Shown in pieces: positions 1 through 12,591 of a stretch of DNA of 64,000 bases. The stretch is taken from the NCBI RefSeq assembly GCF_016808335.1, contig NC_053140.1:30913586-30977585 (forward strand), given 5' to 3'. Position 1 is the first letter of the stretch; the number at the start of each line of letters is the position of its first letter. Both the position numbers and the translations under genes were made by a program. The notes under the pieces were generated by a model. That model did not search any database, was not told the DNA's origin, and saw only the letters and a list, made by a program, of their open reading frames with translations. This DNA is from Panicum virgatum. Lineage: Eukaryota > Streptophyta > Magnoliopsida > Poales > Poaceae.

Positions 1-360
1 TGCATGATCTTAGAAACCTATGTACTGAACACTAGACCTGAGTTCGAATAATTGCTAAGCTTATAGGACCGGTAAAAGTCGAGTGATTGCCTGTCACTCG
101 CGAGCTCTATAGAAACTGCTTGTTTACTTTCTGTTATCAATATAAGGACGACGGACGGGGTTATGTTCGATATCATGACCTTATGTGAGACCCCGTCTGT
201 GTTGATGAACTTGCTAAGGTCGCGGTGTATTATAGTGCTGGTTAAGTGTTTGAACGTACTAGCCACATGCCGTAAATATGGTACGCGGTAAGCCTAGTAG
301 CCGATTGGACCGGGGAGTGTATATACCTTTCACTCTCTCTTAGGGATAGGTTTTATTTTT

Positions 361-1340
361 ATGTTGCGCAACACTGCGGCTACGAAGGACAAGGTTGGAC
401 CTTGGAGCCCTGTAGTCGGGGAGAGTGACCCTATCCACAAGCCGGAAAGAAAGGTAAACAGTTGTTTGGGAACGACCCGACGGTGTTCCAAACATGTGTG
501 TTAGGTCTGCCTGGCCAGGTTAACAAATTCGATTCGAATCGTCCGCTTCTCACGGTTTGGGACTGCTTGATATCTTTGCCACACAGAGTAATAAGAGCAA
601 CAGTATTATGATCAATCTTGAGTTTTGCTTAAAGATCTACCATGGTTGAGTAGTAGTTGCTTACATAGAATGGTTAATCAACTAGAATCTTGGAAGCTAA
701 AATTTGAAAGTAAGGACCTACTCTTTATTGCTTTTCAGCACAAGAAAACCAGAGCCTCAGAAACCCTGCATAGTCTAGTTAGGTGGGCTACGTATACCCG
801 TTGACGGTTAAGTCTTGCTGAGTATTAGAATACTCAGCCTTGCTGTTGAAACCCTTTTTCAGGTATGAGTCTTGAGGATCAGATCGCTAGTTTATCTTGG
901 CCCTGCTCCTTGTCTCCTGGCTGGTCCGTAGAGTGGGATCCGTCTTCGGCTGGCAATGACCCTGATGAGTGATACCTTGCTTGGGCTAGCTTGGTATACT
1001 TTTGCGACGTGTTGTAGCCGTCGTGTTCTATTTCTGCTGCTTTTCAAACTCTGAACTTACAGTTATGGTTTGTACAACTGTTTTAATAAGTTTGGTTTTG
1101 TAATAATGTCTTGAACTGGTTGTAATCACTACTGAGCTTGTGTTGTAAAACATGTGGTTGTAATATCTCTGGACTCCCTTCGTGCGGGGTATGCTTGTTT
1201 GATCCGAGAACCGGTGGTTGTATAGGGACGTTACCCGACAGACCAAGAATTGTTCCGTTTGAAGTGCGTTTGAGCCGGTGTTGCCTTTATGGTGATGGCC
1301 TGCGCACTTGAGCCGGGATAATTCAGGTGGTTCTGCCACA
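361..1340 (+). repeat. LTR 3' half, unit 1
   Basis: This sequence ends in GGTGGTTCTGCCACA, which matches the reverse complement of the TGTGACAGAACC terminus of the LTRs at 2565 and 9281. It shares further blocks with them, including a GAGTATTAG-ATACTCAG core at about 820-837. No TGTAACA-type start is visible, so the unit is truncated and the left limit is approximate. Positions 1-360 have no recognisable feature. Confidence 0.55.
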
Positions 1341-2213
1341 CGTAGTCTGTGGGGCCATGTACTTTGGGTGGTGGCCCTGATCCACGACCCAGAAAGAAAA
1401 GGGAAAGGTTGCTTAGGGTGACCCATCGGTGCTCTGGGCGTGTGTGTTAGGTTTGCCTTGCAAGGTTAATAAACTCGATTCGAATCGTTCCGCCGCTCAC
1501 AGACAATGAGACTGCTTAACACTTCTGCTACATAGAGTAACAAGTGGAACATGATGATGATGAATACTGATGGATGATTAATGTTTTTACCACCATGATT
1601 GTTTAGAAATAAATGCTTATCTAGAATGGTTAATTGAACTAGAATATAGAAAAGCTAAAATCTGAAATTAAGAACCTACTCTTAGTCGCTTTTTTGGCAA
1701 AACAAACCCCTCCAGCCAAAAAGCTTTGCATGTCTAGTTAACGGACTAAGGTATATCCGATGACGGGTAAGTCTTGTTGAGTATTAGTATACTCAGTCTT
1801 GCTTGTGGCTTTGTTTTCAGGTGTACACTTGGGGTTTGGATTGATGTCATGTACGGGCTTCATCGTGACGTCATGTTTCGTCGATAGACTATCATTTGTT
1901 TTTCCGCTGCAATAATGAACTCAGATGATCTCTTTTATGATGCAAAAGCATTTTTCTGATTTTAAACTCAGTTTGTAATAAATTTATGATGTACTCTGTG
2001 ATGTAAGAAATGATGAAATGTTGTAATCTCTGGACTCGCCTTCGTGCGAGTGTTCTGCAAGCTTTGGGTTCGATCGATGCGTACGTGGATTATTCGGGAT
2101 TTTACCCGACAGCGCTGCCGGATTACTCCATTTGAAGTGCGTGTTAACCCGTATTGCCTTTATGGAAAGGGTTAGCACACTTGAGCCGGATTAATTCGGG
2201 CGGTTCTGCCACA
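1341..2213 (+). repeat. LTR 3' half, unit 2
   Basis: This is a second, diverged copy of unit 1 in direct orientation. It has the same TTCGATTCGAATC word (about 1475) and GAGTATTAGTATACTCAG core (1779-1796), and it ends in CGGTTCTGCCACA at 2213. No primer-binding site follows. Both units are therefore probably 3' or solo LTR remnants of a family related to, but distinct from, the nested element at 2565-12591, and opposite to it in orientation. Positions 2214-2290 hold nothing recognised. Confidence 0.55.
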
Positions 2214-2290
2214 CCTTCATGGTGTTCTGGCTCTTGAACTATGTGTTAGGAGTCAGGGGCCCGTCACTTGGGACTGGGTCTTATACTGCA

Positions 2291-2564
2291 TTAGGGCCTG
2301 AGATCTAGGTGCAGTGTAGCTGGAGCTTCTTGGTTCTGGAAGCGGTCCTGCTGGCGGGCCTTACTTTCCAGGAACTTGCGCTTGTTTTCCTTCCTTTCCT
2401 CAGTTTTGGCCCTTTCTGCGAGAATGGCCATGTTCATCAGAGTATTGAAGTCCGGGTATATCTGAGGGGTAAGCAAGGTCTGGAGTTCTGGGCTCAACCC
2501 TTTCTTGAACATGTCCTGCTTCTTTTCATCCTTATCCACTTCCTCGGGTGCATAGCGGGCTACC
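2291..2564 (-). pseudogene. gag: Gypsy gag, distal segment after the nested insertion
   Basis: This is the continuation of the gag capsid region from 12592. The reading is rich in lysine and glutamate and contains the motif DKDEKKQDMFKKGL, followed by a basic stretch of the type that precedes a CCHC zinc knuckle. The knuckle itself is missing, because the sequence breaks at about 2291 and the downstream side is unrelated LTR material. The family assignment rests on this recognisable grass Gypsy gag motif. The fragment is non-functional. Confidence 0.8.
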
Positions 2565-5500
2565 TGTGACAGAACCGCCTAAATTAAACTGGCTTAAGTA
2601 CGCTGACTATCATATTAAGCATTAATCAAGTAACCGCACACATAAAATGGTGTAATCTAGCAGCCTGTTGGGTTAAGGATTGAAAACACTGGAAGTCTCA
2701 CCCGAAGGCGAGCGCAGATGATTACCAGCAGACAGAAGTTTCTCAAATTTAAATTACAAAACAGAGCTTAACAAAATGAGTTTATGTAATATATCAGAGT
2801 TCAAAATGCAGCAGAAGTTAAATAGAAGTTTAGTTTAGAAAAACAATGCTAACTACGATGACGTGAGGACGTCACATTGAGCCCACCGATGTGAATCCTG
2901 GTTAGCTCCAACCAGCAGCAGTTACCTGAAAATAGGGTGACAACAAACCCTAAGTATACTAATACTCAGCAAGACTTACCCGACACGGGTATACTTAGCC
3001 CACTATCTAGACATGCAAAGCTTTTTGGCTCTGGAGTTTGTTTTGCTAAAAAGCTATTAATATTGGATCCTTACTTTCAATATTTTAGCTCAATTTAAGT
3101 TTATCAAGTACCAACTAGATTTGCCTGAGCATCGAAAGCAAGCATGGTTGATCACATTAATCTTTACAGAGTACCACAAACATACCTCATCATACTTCTC
3201 TTCTCATTTTCACTTCTTTACTATGATGTGACACAGTGACCAAGATTCTCTTAACCGAGAGAGACGGCGAATCGATCCGATTTAACCTAGCAAGGTGGAC
3301 CTAACTCACACGACATATGCAGCCATGCCGGACCACACACGTCAACTGTTCCCCTCATCACCCCGATGTCTAAACCACGCCTGCCAAAACCCGGGTGAAG
3401 TGAAGGGCCCCTCACGGTGAACTCCCGGAGAACCCGGAGGCGACATCCAATCCAACACCTGCCATCATTCCACTCCCAGAGTAGCAGGTCGCGATTCAAA
3501 GTATCGTTGCAAATCAGGTATTTAGCTTACCAGTTTCGACTACCTCCTACTTCTGGCATGTGGTTAGTACTGTTCAAACTCGGTCAGCAATGCCAACAAC
3601 GGTATGGTCCTCAATCGACACAGGCGGAGGCTTACTTTCCATCCATTTCATATCCAGAACCAATTCATCTATGCCCTGTCTTCAATTCTTTTTCCTCATT
3701 GATTCATTCTCAAACCACATTGCCACAAGTAACAAGATCTTAAATCTCGCGAGTAACAGGAATCACTCGACTTCTACCGAGATCCTACTTAGCAGAGCAT
3801 TTCTAACGACACCTGCATACTAGTAGAGACTCATAGGTACATAGGGAGAAACATGCATACTAGGGTTTCATACAACTCCTAGCAACGTAAATACACAATA
3901 CTTAAATAAACATTAAATACTTAAAATTAAGGATTATGCTCCGGGGCTTGCCTGGGTTTGACACATAGTCAGTTAGTTAGCTCGTAGTCTTGCACCGGCT
4001 TGATATCATCCCAGTCCAAGCATGCACTCCAGTCGGTCCTTCCGTCTTCTGGATTGGTCCACCTGTGCACCATCTTCTGGCTCGGCTTTAACATTGCCCT
4101 CCGGTTCCACGTGTCGCACATTTTAGCGTATCTAGATGATATGCAACGATGCAAATGCAATGCAATTAAAGGAAAGACATGACTGGGCAATCATTTATTG
4201 AGTAAGTACCGCAAACAAGCTCAAAAGGCAAAAACGGTTTGGTGATACCATACGAGAGTTCATTCAAGTATTTTATCCTGAAGTGTTTCCTACTAAAAAG
4301 CATTACTAACTTCTTCAGAAAAAAACCCCAGCAAAACTATAAGGCAATAAGGACTAAACTAGAATTTGATTTAACTAGCAAGCAAGCATAAATAAGGTAA
4401 ATAAATCAAATCACATTCTGGTCTATCAGATTCAACATGATTGATACATGAACAAAAACTTAATACTGGTTTGACTATGCCCGAAAGCGTTTATTAGCAA
4501 TAGCAAATAAGGTAAACTATAGCTAGGAACTAAACAAAAGTAAAAACTTAATATGTAGCCATAATTTAGTAACAAAAATTAACCGGCACGATAAGATATG
4601 GTAAAGAGTGCAACAAAAATTTATCAATATTTATTGACAACAGAAAGCATTTATTTTAGCCTCAACAAGACAAACTGAACAAAAAATAGATTTACAAACA
4701 TGCACATAGCTTCTGCTTCTAAAATTTTTACAGTGAACTAAACATGCAAAGAGTAAGCTACTGTATAAATTTCATAATTTTTCGACTTCCAGAACTGCAG
4801 ATATTAATTAAACCAGATAAAACAAACATTAACCATGATTAATCAATACATCATAAAAACATTAAACAAACAGCAGGGTAAATATTTTTCCTAAGTTATA
4901 CATGCCAAAACAAAGCTAACACAACTAATTTTACATTTCTACCATTTTTCTACTATTTACTAAGCATTTTTTCAAAGCTTGCAACCACTTAAACTAATAT
5001 TTAAACTAGAGCAAAAACTGTTCAGAAACTGAAGATCAACCTGTAAGGAAAGTTGTAGATCTTAGAATAAGGAATCCAACAAATTTTAGTTTGCATTTTT
5101 CTGATTTTTCTATGATTTTAAATTGAATTTAGAAGTTCACTGATTAGATTTGAAAACTTAAACTAAAGCTTTACAACAGGGTCCCTGGAATTTACATAAA
5201 TGTCCCTGGAACATTTGTTTTATTACCAAAGCACCCCTGGCCAGATTTAGAACAGAGGAGGGCGCACGGCGGCGCTGGCCGGCCGAATTCCGGCGAGCTC
5301 GGTCGCCGACGGCGAGGGCCCCGTGGGGGAAAAGAAAGAGGAGGTCGGCGCGAACCTGTAGGTGGGTTTGGAGTGCGAGGAGGTGCCCAGAGGTGGCCTG
5401 TCCACGGCGGCCCTGCGTTGCGGCCGGCAGGGGATGCTCGTGGGTGGCTCGATTTGGCTCAGGGAGGGCTGGAGGAGGGGCCTCCTCGGGAGCAGGGTGG

Positions 5501-6543
5501 CGGTGGCAATGGGGTGTGGCGGTGGTGGCAGGCAGATGGCCCTGGGTGGCGGCGTCGGGGCTCTGGAGCTTCGCTGGAAGGCGGGGATCCCGTTCCCGGG
5601 GTCAGTTGGGCAGATGGAGGTCGGAGGGTGGCGCTCCGCGGTGAGGTGAGGGCGGCGGCACCTCTGGGCGCGCGAGCAGGGGCCAAGGAGCTCAGCTCAG
5701 GGTGAGGGTGAGAGGGAAGAGGTGAAAACAAACTTGGCGACCGCCACTACAACGACGGGGTTAAGCGGTGGTGGTGGTCGTCGGCGCGCGACACGTGGGC
5801 ACAGATGCCGAGACGGCAACGGCGAAGCGGCGGCGTCCACGGCGTGTCGAGCAAAGCAGCGGCGGGGGTGCGTGTCACGCACGGGAGCTGCCAGAGGGGA
5901 GGGGTTTTGGCAAACCCGTGGGCGCGCGAGGCTAGTTTGGTCGGGGGCGCGACGCATGGGGCGGCTGGGTGTCGACGCCAGCGGCAAGACGGCGACGCCG
6001 TGAGCGTGAAACAGAGGAGAAGGGAGATGGTGGTGATGGCAATTTGGTAATTAAACTGAAGTTTAAAATATAGTTTAAAAAATTCATTTTTTCTCCTACT
6101 TCTTGGCCTCAAATGAAAAACTTGTGAATACCAAACTTGCTTAAAATTTTGAGATCTACAACTTCCGTTTTAGGCACATTTTCATTTGAAGCCTACTTTA
6201 AAAGTTAATTTTTAACTCTTGAAACTTCGAAATATGGCCCTTTTCATAACTCAAATCTTTCTCAAGTTTTTACGTGGCAACTTGAAAATCCTTGAACATG
6301 AAAGTTGTTTAACTTGCAAAACTCTACAACTTTGATTTTAGGTAAAAGTTTATTTGAGCAAGAATTTAAAAGTTATTTTTAAAGCATTTTTCATTGGATT
6401 TGAAAACTAGTCATCATTTCATGTGTTAACAACTAGCAAAAAAATGTAGTTAAATGATTTTATGCATGCAAGGTTAGTGTTAACGACGATATCAAACACA
6501 TGATTAATCTTAACTACAGGTGATTAACACCTGGGGTGTTACA
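2565..6543 (-). repeat. 3' LTR of the nested element (3979 bp)
   Basis: On the plus strand it begins TGTGACAGAACC and ends GGGGTGTTACA. It contains a GC-rich block at about 5250-6010 that generates long spurious ORFs. Relative to the other LTR it keeps 729 bp (3978-4706) and lacks about 60 bp near 5410. Divergence from its partner is a few percent over most of the length and higher in the first 150 bp, judged by eye. Confidence 0.88.
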
Positions 6544-6561
6544 GCCTCACCCCCTTAAAAG
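6544..6561 (-). other. Polypurine tract of the nested element
   Basis: On the minus strand, CTTTTAAGGGGGTGAGGC lies directly against the TGTAACA start of the 3' LTR. This is the expected place for the plus-strand primer. It supports the minus orientation. Confidence 0.75.
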
Positions 6562-9266
6562 AATCTCGTCCTGAGATTCAGAACGAAAGACTCTCAAGGA
6601 AAGAGGAGCAGATTAACCATCAAAGCCAACAGGACAAAGTCACATTAGAGAAGGTTGATATTGACGATATGATCCTTTGCAGATAAAGAGTGAGAATTTA
6701 GACAAAGTTTAAGAAGCAAGGTATCAAAATCACGATATCTCCCATGATTTTATTCAATTAGTAACTTGTCCGACTTCAAGTGTTGTATGCCCTCTCGTTC
6801 CAACAACAATGGCCTAGGTAGTTTTGATCCTCTCATCAGATTTAACAGGGTCGCTTGTCTACCACCTTTTGACGACGACGATGCTTTTAAGGAGGCACCC
6901 AAACTAGATTCTGACACGGCTCTTAAACCAGGACGAATAATTAAGTCATGTAAGGTTTTCCGTTCAAGAAGAAAATGTCAACAAAGCAAGGAATGATGTT
7001 GAGACAAGGTAATCATGTCCTCTCAGCGCTGAGATCGCAACACGAGGAAAGCAAATGTCATTGAGATTCATCACAAATATCATGAATAACAAGTGAGGGT
7101 AATACGAAAGGATGGTTTAGGAGGTGTTTTCGGAATATCCTTGCTCAGGATTATATTATCTGATGAATTGCACAAAACATGCTTCTTTATGCCAATACAA
7201 TGCCACCATGCCAAGGAATAAAGATAAAATGTTTCACTCATTATGCAAATGCCTGATGGCCCGGATAATTATGCACTCTTGGAATGAATGATTGCAATGC
7301 TGGTGCACCACGATGATAGAATGTTCCATGCACAATGGAATGGTGCATATGACTCGATGCATTAGTCATGATGCTGGCCCAATGATGCATACACCATGGT
7401 GCAAAGATGATGATGCTCATGTTTTATGCATATATGCGATGCATAAAATATGATGCATACTCCCATGAGTTTGCGATGCGCACAATGCAACACGCGTCTT
7501 ATGACCGTTCTCTCGCTCGAGACTAACCTCTCGTTAACCCTATACCCTTGATAGGGATCAGAAATTAAGACACTAGTAAGGTTTCATAGAAGGGGATTGC
7601 AGTGAGTTACGTCACACATACCTAGACACCAGCGCGCTCCTAGTGGATCAATCATGTGGCTGCAGCGCACATGAGGCCATAGGTTCCGTCGCGGCATCAG
7701 GGTTATGTGACTAAAACAACACCACACGAGAAATCAAGAGTAGCAACCTAGTAGTGCAAGCAGCGACAAGATAGATTACGGAAACCGAAAACAACCCACG
7801 ATGTCATACTCGAACACCTACTCGTTAGTCAGTCTATAGATTCTCGATGATGATGCAACACCATGCATTGACCAATGACATGAAATGACGTGATGTATGA
7901 CTGTTGCAACAAGGACTGTATTTCAAAAGTTATTATTGTCATAAATCTTTTCAATATATTCAAAATTAGCTGAGCAAGAATGATGGTATAGGATTTTAGA
8001 TATTGGAATCAAAATAGCCAGCAATATAGATTACAACATCAGATAGGATAGACCGGTCATTGAACGATGAATCGAAGGACTTTGTTGACAAAAATTGAGG
8101 CTTAGCCACGGAAGGAAAGGAACAATGGTTTTGCTGGATGAGGTTCAAGGCATTGATCAAGGGTTTGGTTTGAATGAAAAGCTAAGATTAAGGGTAGGGT
8201 TCTCACAGGATCCAAACCACTAAAGAAGATCTTCTCAACCCAAGTTAGCCTAGCAGGTTACGCTGGTCTACTACGAACAACATAAGACCTAGGCGGACAC
8301 CCAGGTAAAAGCAATACATTTAGCAAAACAACGTATCAAGCAAGGTAATCAAGCCAACCCAAGATGACATGATGCATGCACATTCTATTCGTTCCTCACC
8401 CAACAATTACCAATAACTTGGCATACGAGGACAATCAGTGGCACCATACGTACTCTCCCTATATATACTAGTCGTTCTTATGTTCATAACTTACGTAACG
8501 TGGTTAGGGAACCTACAGAAAAACATAGAATATATAATTACTTCTGGACCATTCGTGCCAGCACACACGAACGGCCCCATGTGTCCTACTCCACACAGGT
8601 AACGTATATGCAGTTTCCCACATATTCACACATACATTACCATCAACTATAGAGATGGCACCCAAACGTTCGACGCTGAATGGCAGCGCTGCATACATCA
8701 TAATAACGTATTCACTTCCCGTACACTAGCCTTATGGGACATCCAAGGGTAGACGTGTCTCAAGGGTCACGGTCATGGCCAACCGCATGACAGGTATACA
8801 TCTCGTAACATTGCCTTACGAGATGACCGTGGTTACAATCACCCGGTAGGAAATCCGCACTCCATATCAGGCAGCAGATAGCGACAGGCTCGTTTGAATT
8901 GAGCCTTATCACCTCCTCGTATGCTCACCATACGGGACCCGCGCACTTATGAAACATGTGGGCTATTCTAAAGGACTACCAAGAATGCTTACCTTGCTTA
9001 CCTGAGCGTAGGTGCGTCGTTACAGATATTAAATATTGGTGGTGCCACAAAGTAAGTTTAACAGAAAGTAAAGTGATGGGAGTGCTGAAAAAAATAGATA
9101 CATAGATGCCACCATGACTAATAAAACCTAGATAGGACAAACGATCTATCTATCTTATTCCTTAGCGCACCTAGCGTCAAATTTTCAAAACCAACAATTT
9201 TGCAAACTAAAAAAAATAGTTTCAAACTTAATTAAGCATGAAAGTAATCATCCCCAGTGCATTTCG
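6562..9266 (-). other. Non-coding interior of the nested element
   Basis: About 2.7 kb of unique sequence lies between the LTRs. The longest open frame is 76 codons (6766-6996, +), without similarity that I recognise. Positions about 7290-7470 are crowded with GATGATGCA- and TGCATGATG-like words. No capsid, protease, reverse transcriptase or integrase motif is seen in any frame, which is why the element is called non-autonomous. Confidence 0.7.
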
Positions 9267-9278
9267 GCTCTGATACCA
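9267..9278 (-). other. Primer-binding site of the nested element
   Basis: On the minus strand this reads TGGTATCAGAGC, the complement of the plant initiator Met-tRNA 3' end. It lies two bases from the LTR end at 9281. It identifies the 9281-12591 copy as the 5' LTR. Confidence 0.85.
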
Positions 9279-9280
9279 GC

Positions 9281-12200
9281 TGTGACAGAACCGCCTAAAT
9301 TAAATCGGATTAAGTACGCTAACTATCATCTTAAGTGTTAATCAAGTAACTACGCACTTAAAACGGTGTAATCTGGCAGCCGGTTGGGTTAAGAATCGAA
9401 AACAAAAGAAGTCTCACCCGAAGGCGAGCACAGATGATTACCGGCAAACAGAAGTTTCTCAAATTTAAATTACAAAACAGAGCTTAACAAAATGAGTTTA
9501 TGTAATATATCAGAGTTCAAAATGCAGCGGAAGTTAAATAGAAGTTTAGTTTAGAAAAACAACGCTAACTACGATGACGTGAGGACGTCACATCGAGCCC
9601 ATCGATGTGAATCCGGGTTAGCTCCAACCAGCAGCAGTTACCTGAAAATAGGGTGACAACAAACCCTGAGTATACTAATACTCAGCAAGACTTACCCGAC
9701 ACGGATATACTTAGCCCACTATCTAGACATGCAAAGCTTTTTGGCTCTGGAGTTTGTTTTGCTGAAAAGCTACTAATACTGGATCCTTACTTTCAATATT
9801 TTAGCTCAATTTAATTTTATCAAGTACCAACTAGATTTGCCTGAACATCGAAAGCAAGCATGGTTGATCACATTAATCTTTACAGAGTACCACAAACATA
9901 TCTCATCATACTTCTCTTCTCATTTTCACTTCTTTACTATGATGTGACACAGTGACCAAGGTTCTCTTAACCGAGAGAGACGGCGAATCGATCCGATTTA
10001 ACCTTGCAAGGTGGACCTAACTCACACGACATGTGCAGCCACGCTGGACCACACAAGTCAATTGTTCCCATCATCACCCCGATGTCTGAACCACGCCTGC
10101 CAAAACCCGGGTGAAGGGCCCCTCACGGTGAACTCCCGGAGAACCCAGAGGCGACATCCAATCCAACACCCGCCATCATTCCACTCCCAGAGTAGCAGGT
10201 CGTGATTCAAAGTATCATTGCAAATCAGGTATTTAGCTTACCGGTTTCGACTACCTCCTACTTCCGGCATGTGGTTAGTACTATTCAAACTCGGTCAGCA
10301 ATGCCAACAACGGTACGGTCCTCAATCGACACAGGCGGAGGCTTACTTTCCATCCATTTCATATCCAGAACCAATTCATCTATGCCCGGTCTTCATTTCT
10401 CTTTCCTCATTGATTCATTCTCAAAACCACATTGCCACAAGTAACAAGATCTTAAATCTCGCGAGTGACATGAATCACTCGACTTCTACCGAGATCCTAC
10501 TTAGCAGAGCATTTCTAACAACACCTGCATACTAGTAGAGACTCATAGGTACCTAGGGAGAAACATGAATACTAGGGTTTCATACAACTCCTAGCAACGT
10601 AAATACACAATACTTAAATAAACATTGAATACTTAAAATTAAGGATTATGCTCCGGGGCTTGCCTGGGTTTGACACATAGTCAGTTAGTTAGCTTCTGGT
10701 TCTAAAATTTTTATAGTGAACCAAGCATGTAAAGAGTAAGATACTGGATAAATTTTATAATTTTTTGACTTCCAGAATTGCAGATATTAATTAAACCAGA
10801 TAAAACAAACATTAACCATGATTAATCAATACATCATAAAAAAATTAAACAAACAGTAGGTTAAATATTTTTCCTAAGTTCTAAATGCCAAAACAAAGCT
10901 AACCCAACTAGTTTTACATTTCTACCATTTTTCTACTATTTACTAAGCATTTTCAAAGCTTGCAACCACTTAAACAAATATTTAAACTAGAGCAAAAACT
11001 ATTTAGAAACTGAAGATCAACCTGTAAGTAAAGTTGTAGATCTTAGAACAAGGAATCCAACAAATTTTAGTTTGCATTTTTTTGATTTTTCTATGATTTT
11101 TAATTGAATTTAGAAGTTCACTGATTAGATTTGAAAACTTAAACTAAAGCTTTACAATGGGGTCCCTAGAATTTACATAAAGGTCCCTAGAACATTTGTT
11201 TTATTACCAAAGCACCCCTGGCCGGATATAGAATAGAGGAGGGCGCACGGCGGCGCTGGTCGGCCGAATTCCGGCGAGCTCGGTCGTCGGCGGCGATGGC
11301 CCCGTGGGGGAAAAGAAAGAGGAGGTCAGTGCAAACCTGTAGGTGGGTTTGGAGCGCGAGGAGGTGCCCGGAGGTGGCCTGTCCGCGGCGGCCGGCGGCG
11401 GCCCTGCGTCGCGGCGGCGCCGCTCCGGCGAGGGAAAGGTGGTGGGGCTTGGCCGGTGAGCTTCACAAGGGGCAGGGGATGCTCGTGAGCGGCTCGATTT
11501 GGCTCGGGGAAGGCTGGAGGAGGGGCCTCCACAGGAGCAGGGCGGCGGCAGCGGTGGCAGGCCGATGGCCCTGGATGGCGGCATCGGGGCTCAGGAGCTT
11601 CGCTGGAAGGCGGGGATCCTGTTCCTGGGGTCGGTTGGGCAGATGGAGGTCGGAGGGTGGCGCTCCGCGGTGAGGTGAGGGCGGCGGCGCTCATGGAGGC
11701 CGGCGGCGCCTCTGGGCGCGCGAGCAGGGGCCGAGGAGCTCGGCTCGGGGTGAGGGCGAGAGGGGAAAAGGCGAAAACGAACTTGGCGAACACCACGGCA
11801 ATGACGGGGTTAAGCGGCGGTGGTGGTCGTCGGCGCACGACACGTGGGCACAGACGCCGAGACGGCGATAGCGAAGCGACGGCGTCCGCGGCGTGTCGAG
11901 CAGAGCAGCGGTGGGGGTGCGTGTCACGCATGGGAGCTACCAGAGGGGAGGTGTTTTGGCAAACCCGTGGGAGCGTGAGGACGGTTTGGTCGGGGGCGCG
12001 ACGCATGGGGCGGCTGGGTGTCGACGCCGGCGGCAAGACGGCGACGCCATGAGCGTGAAACAGAGGAGAAGGGAGATGGTGGTGATGGCAATTTGGTAAT
12101 TAAACTGAAGTTCAAAATACAGTTTGAAAAATTCAGTTTTTCTCCTACTTCTTGGCCTCAAATGAAAAACTTGGGAATACCAAACTTGTTTAAAATTTTG

Positions 12201-12591
12201 AGATCTACAACTTCCATTTCAGACACATTTTCATTTGAAGCCTACTTTAAAAGTTAATTTTTAACTCTTGAAACTTCGAAATATGGCCCTTTTCATAACT
12301 CAAATCTTTCTCAAGTTTTTACGTGGCAACTTGAAAATCCTTGAACATGAAAGTTGTTTAACTTGCAAAACTCTACAACTTTGATTTTAGGCAAAAGTTT
12401 ATTTGAGCAAGAATTTAAAAGTTATTTTTAAAGCATTTTTCATTGGATTTGAAAACTAGTCATCATTTCATGTGTTAACAACTAGCAAAAAATGTAGTTA
12501 AATGATTTTATGCATGCAAGGTTAGTGTTAACGATGATATCAAACACATGATTAACCTTAACTACAGGTGATTAACACATGGGCTGTTACA
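9281..12591 (-). repeat. 5' LTR of the nested element (3311 bp)
   Basis: This is the direct-repeat partner of 2565-6543, with the same termini. It lacks the 729 bp present in the partner. The missing segment is bounded in the partner by two copies of TAGCT (3978-3982 and 4707-4711), and one TAGCT remains here (10690-10694), so the deletion occurred in this LTR. The GC-rich block at about 11240-12050 produces overlapping long ORFs on both strands that are not genes. Confidence 0.88.

Larger units (their letters stand above)
2565..12591 (-). mobile_element. Non-autonomous LTR retrotransposon (LARD-like), nested in gag
   Basis: Two long direct repeats (2565-6543 and 9281-12591) flank a 2.7 kb interior with no gag or pol. 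Read on the minus strand the LTR begins TGTAACA and ends CTGTCACA. A primer-binding site lies beside the 9281 LTR and a purine tract beside the 6543 LTR, which fixes the orientation as minus. The flanking pentamers are CTACC (2560-2564) and CCAAC (12592-12596), an imperfect target duplication (3 of 5). Removing the element and one pentamer restores a continuous gag frame, so this is a nested insertion. Movement would need proteins supplied by another element. Confidence 0.88.

Noticed and set aside
5362..6112. Overlapping ORFs of 80-121 codons on both strands
   Set aside because: They lie in the GC-rich block of an LTR and recur, altered, in the partner LTR at 11204-12161; low complexity and no domain.
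6766..6996. 76-codon ORF inside the nested element
   Set aside because: It is short, lies opposite to element orientation, and has no recognised motif.
11204..12257. Minus-strand ORF of 236 codons and neighbours
   Set aside because: Same GC-rich LTR block as above; Pro-, Arg- and Ala-rich translations in every frame point to composition.
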